Assembly (NCBI GenBank): GCA_025059535.1
Contig: JANXCX010000002.1
Location: 1 to 64,000 of the forward strand
DNA from: Bacteroidia bacterium
Lineage (GTDB): Bacteria > Bacteroidota > Bacteroidia > SpSt-205
Direction of reading: 5' to 3'
DNA length: 64,000 nucleotides
The position numbers and the translations under genes were made by a program. Below the pieces are notes generated by a model. The model saw nothing but the letters and a program-made list of their open reading frames with translations. It was not told the DNA's origin and made no database searches. Shown in pieces: positions 25,340 to 33,451 of this stretch (positions within the stretch are counted from its first letter, which is position 1; each line of letters starts with the position of its first letter).

Positions 25340-26604
25340 GAGGGTGAAGAGGGCTGAATATCCTCCAATCCCTTTAGGATGTCTTCCGGGAGCAGATGTC
25401 CTAATCGGGTTTTCTTAGTTTCCAGATAGCGGCGGTTGTAGGGAGTTGGCGGGCATAGGAGCGGCACAATTTCTACGATTTCCAATCCATATCCCGCTAG
25501 GCCGGCGCGTTTGCGGGGGTTATTGGTCATAAGGCGCATTTTGCGCACCCCAAGGTCGCGCAGAATCTGGGCCCCCGTCCCGTAATCCCTCTCATCAGGC
25601 TTGTAGCCCAGCACTAAGTTAGCCTCTACGGTGTCTAATCCATCTTCTTGCAATTTGTAGGCTTGCATTTTGGGCAGAAGTCCAATTCCTCGGCCTTCTT
25701 GGCTGATGTAGACGAGTACGCCCTTGCCTTCGGCCTCTATGCGTTGGAGGGCTAGGGCTAGCTGGCTACCGCAGTCGCACCGCAGGGAGCCTAGTACGTC
25801 GCCAGTAAAGCACGAGGAGTGCACCCGAACAAGCACCGGTTCTTCAGGCGTCCACTGGCCTTTAGTGAGGGCAATATGGGGTTCGCCCGTAATAGTATGC
25901 TTATAGGCATGGAGCTGGAAGTGCCCGTACTTCGTGGGCATATCTACGACGACGTGTTTTTGGATGGTAGTTTCGGTGCGTAGGCGGTAGGCGATGAGGT
26001 CGCGAATGGTGATGAGAGGAAAACCCCATTGGTCGGCGAATCGCCGCAGGTCAGGGAGGCGGGCCATAGTGCCGTCTTCATTCATGATTTCTACAATCAC
26101 GGCGGCGGGGTAAAGGCCGGCTAGGCGCATAAGGTCTATGGCAGCCTCAGTGTGGCCGGCGCGCCGTAAAACGCCCTCTGGCCGCGCTATAAGCGGAAAA
26201 ATATGGCCTGGCCGCGCAAAATCCTCTGGCCGTGCCGCTGGATCGCTCAGGGCCCGAATCGTACGAGCCCTATCATAGGCTGAGATGCCCGTAACTGGCC
26301 CCTCCCCGATGTAATCCACGGACACCGTGAAAGCCGTATGGTGCGGAGCGGTATTCTCCGCTACCATAAGGGGGAGGTGCAGCGCGCGCGCCCGCTCCGC
26401 CGTGAGGGGAACGCAAATAAGCCCACGCGCCTCACGCACCATGAAATTCACAGCTTCTGGCGTGGCAAATTGCGCCGCCATAACTAGATCCCCCTCATTT
26501 TCCCTGTCCTCGTCATCCACGACGACTACCATGCGCCCCTGCCGCAGCGCCTCTACGGCCGCTTCTATCGGATCGATCCGAATAGAGGCCTCCTCTGGCC
26601 TCAT
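25336..26604 (-). CDS. ribBA: Bifunctional DHBP synthase / GTP cyclohydrolase II
   Basis: 422-aa fusion for riboflavin synthesis. The N-terminal RibB half (about 1-210) has [22 protein letters not shown]-like [15 protein letters not shown] and [13 protein letters not shown]. The C-terminal RibA half has the zinc site in [28 protein letters not shown] and [11 protein letters not shown]. It lies 7 nt downstream of adk and is probably cotranscribed with it. Confidence 0.96.
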   Translation of the reverse strand: MRPEEASIRIDPIEAAVEALRQGRMVVVVDDEDRENEGDLVMAAQFATPEAVNFMVREARGLICVPLTAERARALHLPLMVAENTAPHHTAFTVSVDYIGEGPVTGISAYDRARTIRALSDPAARPEDFARPGHIFPLIARPEGVLRRAGHTEAAIDLMRLAGLYPAAVIVEIMNEDGTMARLPDLRRFADQWGFPLITIRDLIAYRLRTETTIQKHVVVDMPTKYGHFQLHAYKHTITGEPHIALTKGQWTPEEPVLVRVHSSCFTGDVLGSLRCDCGSQLALALQRIEAEGKGVLVYISQEGRGIGLLPKMQAYKLQEDGLDTVEANLVLGYKPDERDYGTGAQILRDLGVRKMRLMTNNPRKRAGLAGYGLEIVEIVPLLCPPTPYNRRYLETKKTRLGHLLPEDILKGLEDIQPSSPS

Positions 26605-26611
26605 AATCTAC

Positions 26612-27178
26612 TTAAACATAATGAGCCAGAGCGTTTTCCAAACGGTTTTGCACTTCCTCTATGCTGCCTGTACCAACGATGCGGTGAAGCTTCCCCTGAG
26701 CCGAATAGTGGCTGATGAGAGGGGCCGTTTTGGCATAATACTCTTGAAGGCGTGTGTGGATAGTCTCCAAGCTATCATCCACGCGCCCTTCGGTTTGCCG
26801 GCGGGTCATAAGCCGCTGTATAAGCTCACGCTCAGGCACCTCTAGTACAAAAACTCCTGCTATCTCACCCTGCCGGTTGCGAAGAAACGCCTCCAAGGCC
26901 TCGGCTTGACCCAGTGTGCGCGGAAAACCATCCAGCAGATAGGTAGCCTGAGAATCGCCAAGGTATTTCGTAACTAGGTCAATCATAAGCTCATCGGGGA
27001 CGAGCTTACCATTTTCTACGAGGGCACGGATTTGCTGGCCTAGCGGCGTACCCTGCTGAATTTCCGAGCGCAGAAGGTCGCCCGTAGCTAAGTAGCCCCA
27101 GCCGTATTTGGCTACAAGGAGACGAGCCTGGGTGCCCTTGCCAGCTCCCGGCGGCCCAATGATCAAAAACACACGCAT
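26612..27178 (-). CDS. adk: Adenylate kinase
   Basis: 188-aa short-type adenylate kinase. IIGPPGAGKGTQARLL is the P-loop, YLATGDLLRSEIQ and LLDGFPRTLGQAEAL bind AMP and ATP, and the LID is the short form without zinc cysteines (RRQTEGRVDDS), as in other Bacteroidota. TATCTTTG lies 4 nt before the ATG. Confidence 0.96.
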   Translation of the reverse strand: MRVFLIIGPPGAGKGTQARLLVAKYGWGYLATGDLLRSEIQQGTPLGQQIRALVENGKLVPDELMIDLVTKYLGDSQATYLLDGFPRTLGQAEALEAFLRNRQGEIAGVFVLEVPERELIQRLMTRRQTEGRVDDSLETIHTRLQEYYAKTAPLISHYSAQGKLHRIVGTGSIEEVQNRLENALAHYV

Positions 27179-27182
27179 GCCG

Positions 27183-27190
27183 CAAAGATA
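27183..27190 (-). promoter_or_regulatory. -7 box of adk-ribBA (N4)
   Basis: TATCTTTG on the minus strand, then CGGC, then the adk ATG. Confidence 0.65.
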
Positions 27191-27234
27191 AGCCCGAAAC
27201 TGACACAGCCCTTATAGTCTCTTTATCTTCTTAT

Positions 27235-27242
27235 TAATTTTG
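27235..27242 (+). promoter_or_regulatory. -7 box of the GH18 protein gene (N4)
   Basis: TAATTTTG, then TCCT, then the ATG. Exact consensus and the recurrent 4-nt spacing. Confidence 0.62.
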
Positions 27243-27246
27243 TCCT

Positions 27247-30200
27247 ATGCGCGTCTCTCTCACGCTTATTCTGTCCACTGCTCTTCTGGCTCAGTCGGAA
27301 TTCCTCTCTATTCATCAGTGGGAGGCTGAGATTCATCGCCCCTATGCGCATTTTACCGAGCGGCAGTGGGATAGCGTGAATAACTATCGCCCCCCCGCTT
27401 ACCCTGCTTTCCGTCAATCCAGCAATTGCACGCTCCGTAAGCAGGTGATGGGCTACCACCCCTACTGGGCCGGTACCGCCTTCAATTCCTACCAGTGGAA
27501 CCTCCTCTCTACCGTAGTTTTCTTCTCGTACGAAGTAGACCCTGCCACGGGTAATTACAGCAACCCCACCGTGATAAATACCTGGCGTTCCACTTCTTTA
27601 GTTCAAGTGGCCCACCAGCATGGCACACAGGTACAGCTCTGTGCTACGCTATTTGGCGGAAATAATCTAACTACTTTTCTTACCTCGGCCGTGGCTCGAC
27701 GTCGCTGCATAGATAGCCTTATTTCTTTGATTGCTCAGCGGAATGCCGATGGGATCAATATAGATTTTGAGGGGCTACCTTCAGCCCAACGCAATAACTT
27801 TACCAGCTTCATCCGCCAGCTGCGTGACAGCCTCAATAGGCGCCGGCCTACGGCTAAACTCTCCGTGGCCCTTCCAGCGGTAGATTGGGGGAATGCCTTT
27901 GATCTGCCAGCCCTCTCGGCCCTGTGTGATCAGCTTTTCATCATGGGCTATGATTTCTATTGGCGTACGGCCACTACGGCAGGGCCTACGGGCCTTTTAC
28001 ACGTGGGGCAAATATGGGGCTCCCGCTGTAATAGCCGTACGCTTGTGGATTACTTAGCTAATGGCGCCGCGCGCCACAAACTTATACTGGGGGTGCCCTA
28101 CTATGGCTTTCGCTATCCTACTAGCACGAATACCTATCCTGCCTCTACCACGGGCGAGGGCGTAGCCCGCACCTATGCGCAAGCCTACAATGAAGCTAAT
28201 ACCTATGGCTGGAATTGGGAGCCTCAATCACGCAGTCGCTACTTTATGTATCAGAGTGGTGGTCAGTGGTACCAAACCTGGTGGCATGACTCCCTGAGCC
28301 TGGCCTGGATATACCGCACGGCCCTTATGCAGGACATCGGAGGGGTGGGCATGTGGGCCCTCAGCTACGATGGAAACCGCTCGGAGCTGTGGGGCGCTCT
28401 GCGCGACCACTTTACAAACTGCGCCGTCATCGCCTGCCGCGACACCTTCTTTGATATGGGGGGCACGCATGGCGCCTACTTCAATCGGGAAAACTGGACC
28501 TGGACCCTTGCCCCCACCGGGGCTAGTAGCGTCACCGTGGTCTTTGACCAGTTCCAGCTGGAAAATGGCTACGATACCCTATGGATTTATAATGGTCCCT
28601 CTACTAGTAGCCCCCTTATAGGCGCCTATACGGGTACGAATTCGCCGGGTACCGTCGTGGGCACAACGGGAAGTCTAACTTTCCGCTATAAGTCGGATAA
28701 TGCTACTACGGCGCCTGGTTGGCTGGCTCGGTGGAGCTGCGTCTTAGATAATACTCCACCGCTTACTACCATCGGCCTCCTGCGGCCTTGGTATGGGCGG
28801 AGCTTTTCGGTAAGCTTCTCGGATGTAGAAAATCAGGGCTCGGTACAGGGGTACGTCTGTGTAGCGGACTACGACGGCAGCCGCTGGGGCGCTAATCCTG
28901 CGCGTGGCTTTGCCTATGAGGATTTCCCTGGCACAGCCCTGCCTCCTGGCTGGACCGCCCAAGTAGGTACTTGGAGCGTAAGCGATAACACCCTCATTCA
29001 ATCCAACGAAAGCGAAGGGAATACCAACCTCTACTTCCCGCTTACTCAGGAGGCCACGGGCGAATGGCTTTATACCTGGCGCCTGCGCTTAGGGGGTAGT
29101 GGAACTAATCGGCGCGCGGGCCTCCACATTTTTGCCAGCGACCCTACCCAGACCCAGCGCGGTAACTCCTACCTTCTCTGGTTCCGGTTAGATAACCAGC
29201 GCATAGAGATTTACCGCATAACGAATAATACCCTTCCCACCCCCCAATACCAACAGCCATACAACTTTGTAGCTAATAGATGGTACGACATTAAGGCCAC
29301 CTACAAGCCAGCTACGGGTGAGATTCGGATCTGGATAGACAATCAGCTGGCGGCTACGTGGACTGACCCTAATCCCCTTACCTCGGGGGGTTGGGTTTCT
29401 TTGCGTACGGGGAATGCAATAGTAGGGTATGCCCAGCTGCGCGTCTATCGGAGCCGTGGAAGTACCTTTCAGGTGGAGGTGGGGCCAAATGGGCACGCCC
29501 GCTATGAGAGTCCTTCCCTAACGCAGCCGGCGGTACGTCTCTTAGCACTGAGCGTCAACTCCTCTGGGTTGTGGTCGGCCGTGGCTCAGGCCGAAGCCGG
29601 CATAGACCTTACCCCTCCTACTGCAAGCTTGAGCGTAAGCGGCTGGAAAACTCAGGACTACACTCAGGCTTTCACCGAAAGCGATGCCCTCAGCGGTATA
29701 AACCTACGCTTTTTCCTGCCTACTTTTTTCACCGGCGAAAGTTGGCGGGCTCAGGCCGCGGCGGGCTTCCTCTATGACGACTTTGCCGCATCAGTTGATA
29801 GCTGGAGCGCGGGCGCAGGTACATGGCAGGTAGCCGATGGCGCCCTGCTGCAGACCGATGCCACGCAGGCTAATACCAGCTATACCCATCCCGTAGCCCA
29901 AGGTGCGCGCCATTTCTATCGGGTGCGCGCGCGTCTCACAAATACTACCGGTAACCGCCGCTGGGGCTTCCACATTCTAGCCGATAACTCTACCCAGGCT
30001 AACCGAGGCAATTCCTACCTCATCTGGTTGCGCTACGACCAACAAGACCTCCAGATTTATGAAACTGTGGCGGATGTGCTGCATACGCGCCAAACGGTTC
30101 CCCTCACCTTGAATCCTGATACGGACTATCTGGTAGAAGTGCTCTATGATGAGGGCTACCTTGCCGTATGGGTAAATGGGCGCTTTGTAGCCCAGTGGAC

Positions 30201-31038
30201 TGACCCGACACCCCTTACAGGGGGTGGCTACCTTAGCCTGCGCACAAATCAGGCCCAGGTAACATGGGACTTTGTAGAGGTATGGGGAAGCCGGCCAGAG
30301 GAAACGGTCCAGATTATGGTAGGCCCTACAGGCTTTTTAGCCGCGCAGAGCCCTGCACCTACTCGGCCCGCAGGGCGCCTCTACAGCCGCGTAATGGATT
30401 GGGCTGAAAACCTTTCCCCTATTGCTGAGGCGGAGGTGCTCGTGGATTGGACGCCGCCTACGGCCCCAGCGCAGGTGCGCGACGGCACCGGTCCTACCGA
30501 TGAAGACCTTACCCAAAACCCTACTGAACTCGCCGCTAATTGGGAAGCCAGCGAGGATCCGCATTCCGGCGTTGTAGAGTATGAATACGCTATAGGCACG
30601 GCGGCCGGAAGCACCGATGTAGTAGATTGGACGGCCACGGGCAGCACGGCCCTGGCTTTCACGCGCGGGGGACTTAACCTAATAGAGGGGCAAACCTACT
30701 ACATAGGCGTGCGTGCCAAAAATGGGGCAGAACTCACAGGACCTGCTACCTGGTCTAATGGGATTCGTTATCAAAGGGATGTTTCTACGGCCTCGGTTGA
30801 TTTAGCCAGCCCTGGGCCGCTGCGACTTTATCCTAATCCTACATCTGGCCGGGTAGTTATAGAGGTGCTTCGGCCTTCCCTAGCTCAGGAAGGCTATCTC
30901 CTGGATGCGGCAGGACGTACGGTGGCTCGTTTTCCTTTGTCTGGAGGGACCACCGTCTTGGAGCTGGGCGGACTTGCTGCCGGCCCTTATTGGGTTTGGG
31001 TACCGCCTTATTCGCCGCTTCGGCTTGTGCTTGAGTAG
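27247..31038 (+). CDS. T9SS-secreted GH18-CUB multidomain protein
   Basis: 1263 aa. Signal peptide MRVSLTLILSTALLA. Residues about 65-385 form a GH18 barrel with ADGINIDFEGLP (DxxDxDxE, catalytic acid about Glu175) and FIMGYDFYW, closest in style to YaaH/chitinase-type enzymes acting on GlcNAc polymers. Residues 395-500 are CUB-like (DTFFDMGG, NGYDTLWIYNG). Two homologous modules of about 280 residues (503-788, 789-1067) each contain GNSYLxWxR and ATWTDPNPLT-type blocks, concanavalin-like beta folds. An FN3-like domain follows, then a T9SS type A sorting domain starting LRLYPNPTSGRVVIEV. A surface or secreted glycan or peptidoglycan hydrolase is the best reading; the substrate is not determined. 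The 3' end overlaps the next gene by 31 bp. Confidence 0.85.
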   Translation: MRVSLTLILSTALLAQSEFLSIHQWEAEIHRPYAHFTERQWDSVNNYRPPAYPAFRQSSNCTLRKQVMGYHPYWAGTAFNSYQWNLLSTVVFFSYEVDPATGNYSNPTVINTWRSTSLVQVAHQHGTQVQLCATLFGGNNLTTFLTSAVARRRCIDSLISLIAQRNADGINIDFEGLPSAQRNNFTSFIRQLRDSLNRRRPTAKLSVALPAVDWGNAFDLPALSALCDQLFIMGYDFYWRTATTAGPTGLLHVGQIWGSRCNSRTLVDYLANGAARHKLILGVPYYGFRYPTSTNTYPASTTGEGVARTYAQAYNEANTYGWNWEPQSRSRYFMYQSGGQWYQTWWHDSLSLAWIYRTALMQDIGGVGMWALSYDGNRSELWGALRDHFTNCAVIACRDTFFDMGGTHGAYFNRENWTWTLAPTGASSVTVVFDQFQLENGYDTLWIYNGPSTSSPLIGAYTGTNSPGTVVGTTGSLTFRYKSDNATTAPGWLARWSCVLDNTPPLTTIGLLRPWYGRSFSVSFSDVENQGSVQGYVCVADYDGSRWGANPARGFAYEDFPGTALPPGWTAQVGTWSVSDNTLIQSNESEGNTNLYFPLTQEATGEWLYTWRLRLGGSGTNRRAGLHIFASDPTQTQRGNSYLLWFRLDNQRIEIYRITNNTLPTPQYQQPYNFVANRWYDIKATYKPATGEIRIWIDNQLAATWTDPNPLTSGGWVSLRTGNAIVGYAQLRVYRSRGSTFQVEVGPNGHARYESPSLTQPAVRLLALSVNSSGLWSAVAQAEAGIDLTPPTASLSVSGWKTQDYTQAFTESDALSGINLRFFLPTFFTGESWRAQAAAGFLYDDFAASVDSWSAGAGTWQVADGALLQTDATQANTSYTHPVAQGARHFYRVRARLTNTTGNRRWGFHILADNSTQANRGNSYLIWLRYDQQDLQIYETVADVLHTRQTVPLTLNPDTDYLVEVLYDEGYLAVWVNGRFVAQWTDPTPLTGGGYLSLRTNQAQVTWDFVEVWGSRPEETVQIMVGPTGFLAAQSPAPTRPAGRLYSRVMDWAENLSPIAEAEVLVDWTPPTAPAQVRDGTGPTDEDLTQNPTELAANWEASEDPHSGVVEYEYAIGTAAGSTDVVDWTATGSTALAFTRGGLNLIEGQTYYIGVRAKNGAELTGPATWSNGIRYQRDVSTASVDLASPGPLRLYPNPTSGRVVIEVLRPSLAQEGYLLDAAGRTVARFPLSGGTTVLELGGLAAGPYWVWVPPYSPLRLVLE
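28753..30450 (+). repeat. Two tandem homologous modules inside the GH18 protein
   Basis: Two units of about 285 and 279 codons. Both begin at a TPP motif, then FAYEDF/FLYDDF, GNSYLLWFR/GNSYLIWLR, ATWTDPNPLT/AQWTDPTPLT, VEVGPNGH/IMVGPTGF and end at the next TPP. They are clearly homologous but strongly diverged, so this is an old duplication of a carbohydrate- or surface-binding module. Protein-level repeat only. Confidence 0.85.
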
Positions 31039-32162
31039 GGCTGCAGCCTAAGGCAAAGAATATCGGCGTCGGTAGCATAGGACTTACCCTGGGCTACAAT
31101 AATGCTGCGTCCATCGGCGCCGAGCTCCCAGAAGTGCCCTTTTAGGAAAACATTGAGGCCGATGGCGGAGGAATCGTGACGGGGCAGGCGCCCACCCATA
31201 GCATAGGTAAGCCAGGCTTGACCTTCGGTAAGGGTGGTTGGCTGAACATCGGCAGGTGGCGCCCAGCCGCTATAGCCACCCCATGGACGATTCCAGCAGG
31301 AATCTCCCATTAGGTAGGAAGGCACAGCTAGAAGCGCTACTTTCCCCAAGGCGCGGTAGCTTTCAGGAAACCAGCTATCGGCGCAAATAAGCACGCCTAA
31401 GCGGCCGAGGGGCGTTTCATAAGGGCGAAGTTGGGCCACGTGGCCAGGCTGGGTAAAGCCTAGCTCGGCGGCAATAGGAAAGGCCTTTCGCACGATATAG
31501 GTATCCGGCCGACCATCAGGGTGATAGAGCAAACTGATATTTTCCAGTGGGGCCTCCGGCTCTACTACGAGGCTATCACCTACCACGCGCGCCCCGGGCA
31601 GCACGATGGACCCCGCTACAATCAGGACCCTATAGGTGCGGGCTAAGGCGGCAAAAGTCTGATGGTACGTGCGGGCCATAAGCGGGGCTTTGAGGCGGAA
31701 AATGGCTGCGGCCGCAGGGTCCTTCCATCCCTCGGCCTTAGCCTGCTGGTAGGCCCGCCAGAAGCGCCACGGCCGACGAAATACCGCCCAAAATAGGGCA
31801 TCCTCCAATTTCGTAGCGCGAAAAGCCGGGGCTGCTTCGCCTATCAGGACTAACCAAGTGCCGATATACTCGGGAAATACCACAAGCGCTGGCGAAGCCA
31901 GGCAGCCAGCGGCTTGGGCCGAGTCCAGGTAGGCTTCCAGCTTTTGCCTAAACCGCTGCGGATGCGCATAATCGGCTGGCGTCAGGAAAGGCTGAATTCC
32001 CACAAAGTGCCCTGGATAGGCTCCTGCTACCTGTTGCGCCCTAATGCGCAGTGGGGGAAGCGACTCGGGGGGCGTGTAGGATGGGGGAAGGCTTAGAAGG
32101 TAATATACCAGCAAAAGGAGCCCCACGGCAAAGCCACCTATTAGGGCCGCTCGCTGTGGCAT
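31008..32162 (-). CDS. Membrane-anchored carbon-nitrogen hydrolase (nitrilase family)
   Basis: 384 aa. One N-terminal membrane segment (ALIGGFAVGLLLLVYYLLSL) places the domain outside the inner membrane. The nitrilase catalytic triad is visible: Glu in VVFPEYIG, Lys in YIVRKAFP and Cys in GVLICADSW. This arrangement recalls the Lnt apolipoprotein N-acyltransferase domain, but the multi-spanning Lnt part is missing. The substrate is unknown. The ATG at 32162 is preferred over the TTG two codons upstream because a TATTTTTG box ends 3 nt before it. Confidence 0.8.
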   Translation of the reverse strand: MPQRAALIGGFAVGLLLLVYYLLSLPPSYTPPESLPPLRIRAQQVAGAYPGHFVGIQPFLTPADYAHPQRFRQKLEAYLDSAQAAGCLASPALVVFPEYIGTWLVLIGEAAPAFRATKLEDALFWAVFRRPWRFWRAYQQAKAEGWKDPAAAAIFRLKAPLMARTYHQTFAALARTYRVLIVAGSIVLPGARVVGDSLVVEPEAPLENISLLYHPDGRPDTYIVRKAFPIAAELGFTQPGHVAQLRPYETPLGRLGVLICADSWFPESYRALGKVALLAVPSYLMGDSCWNRPWGGYSGWAPPADVQPTTLTEGQAWLTYAMGGRLPRHDSSAIGLNVFLKGHFWELGADGRSIIVAQGKSYATDADILCLRLQPYSSTSRSGE

Positions 32163-32165
32163 AGG

Positions 32166-32173
32166 CAAAAATA
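32166..32173 (-). promoter_or_regulatory. -7 box of the nitrilase-family gene (N3)
   Basis: TATTTTTG on the minus strand, then CCT, then the ATG. Shares a 35-bp divergent gap with bioA. Confidence 0.58.
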
Positions 32174-32185
32174 GAAGAGAGGCCT

Positions 32186-32193
32186 TATCTTCG
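32186..32193 (+). promoter_or_regulatory. -7 box variant of bioA (TATCTTCG, N4)
   Basis: TATCTTCG, then CTTT, then a GTG start. A one-base variant (TTCG for TTTG) also seen before the sirtuin gene and leuS. Confidence 0.52.
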
Positions 32194-32197
32194 CTTT

Positions 32198-33451
32198 GTG
32201 GCTATTTGGCGGCCTTATACGCCGCATTATCCGGACATGCCGCAGGCCATTCCGATTCGGCGGGCCCAAGGTGCCTATATCTACACGACGGACGGAAGGG
32301 CGCTATGGGATGCTACCTGTGCCTGGTGGGTATGCGTGCATGGCCACTGCCATCCGTACATCGCCCAGGCTATTGCGCAACAGGCTCATCAGCTTGACCA
32401 TGTACTTTTTGCGGACTTCACCCATGAGCCCGCTGAAAAGCTCGCCGACAGACTCAGTCGGCTCACCGGTCTGTCTTGGGTCTTTTTCTCCGATGACGGC
32501 TCTACCGCCGTAGAGGTAGCACTGAAAATAGCTATTCAATATTTTCACAATAAGGGCGAGAAGCGCCATCGTATTTTAGCCTTAGAAGGGGCTTACCATG
32601 GCGATACATTTGGGGCTATGAGTGCTTCGGCGCGCAGCCTTTTTACCCAGCCTTTTACGGAGCTGCTTTTTGAGGTAGAGTGGCTTCCTTTTCCTGAGCC
32701 CTTTGATGAGGCCGTATGGGCGCCGCGCTTGGCGGCCTTGGCGGCGCGCCGAGATATTGCGGCTTTTATCGCCGAGCCGCTCCTGCAGGGGGTAGCAGGC
32801 ATGCGTACCTATACGCCTCAGGCCTGGGATGCTATCGTCCGAGCCGTGCGCGCGGCAGGCGCCCTTGTTATAGCCGATGAAGTCTTTACGGGATTTGGGC
32901 GGACGGGGCGGCTTTTGGCTACGGACCACTGCACTGAGAAGCCCGACCTCCTCTGCCTCTCTAAGGGCCTTACAGGAGGCTTCCTACCGCTCGGTGTGAC
33001 ACTTGTACGGGAAGAAGTTTTTCAGGTCTTTTTCACTCCAGCTGTAGAAAAAGCCCTTTACCACGGCCATTCCTATACAGGAAATCCGATTGCCTGTGCG
33101 GCGGCCTTAGCCAACCTAGAACTTTGGGAAAAGCCCGAAACTTGGGCGCGCTTAGCCCTCTTGGAAGAAGCCCAGCGCGCGCTAGCCCAAAGCTGGCAAA
33201 GCCGCTACCCCTCCATACCCGTGCGGCATTTGGGTATCGTATTGGCCATAGAACTGCCCGCTGCGGTGAAAGGCTATTTTGCGCCGCATCGCGTGGCGCT
33301 CAAGCGGTATGGCTTAGAGCGCGGCGTATTCTTTCGGCCTTTAGGGCAGGTGGCTTATATTCTTCCTGTCCTAGCCAGTACGCCCGAGGAGCTGGCCTAC
33401 GCCGTAAGCGTGATAGAAAACTACCTCGCCGAGGGCGCAGCCTCCATATAG
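32198..33451 (+). CDS. bioA: Adenosylmethionine-8-amino-7-oxononanoate aminotransferase
   Basis: 417-aa class III PLP aminotransferase of biotin synthesis, using SAM as amino donor. Starts with GTG; IWRPYTP is the BioA-type N-terminus, FSDDGSTAVEVALKIA and EGAYHGDT are cofactor-site blocks, IADEVFTGFGRTG is the Asp region, LSKGLTGGFLPLG carries the PLP lysine and HSYTGNPIACAAALANL is the family C-terminal block. No other bio gene is visible nearby. The 3' end overlaps convergent gcvP by 31 bp. Confidence 0.9.
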   Translation: MAIWRPYTPHYPDMPQAIPIRRAQGAYIYTTDGRALWDATCAWWVCVHGHCHPYIAQAIAQQAHQLDHVLFADFTHEPAEKLADRLSRLTGLSWVFFSDDGSTAVEVALKIAIQYFHNKGEKRHRILALEGAYHGDTFGAMSASARSLFTQPFTELLFEVEWLPFPEPFDEAVWAPRLAALAARRDIAAFIAEPLLQGVAGMRTYTPQAWDAIVRAVRAAGALVIADEVFTGFGRTGRLLATDHCTEKPDLLCLSKGLTGGFLPLGVTLVREEVFQVFFTPAVEKALYHGHSYTGNPIACAAALANLELWEKPETWARLALLEEAQRALAQSWQSRYPSIPVRHLGIVLAIELPAAVKGYFAPHRVALKRYGLERGVFFRPLGQVAYILPVLASTPEELAYAVSVIENYLAEGAASI

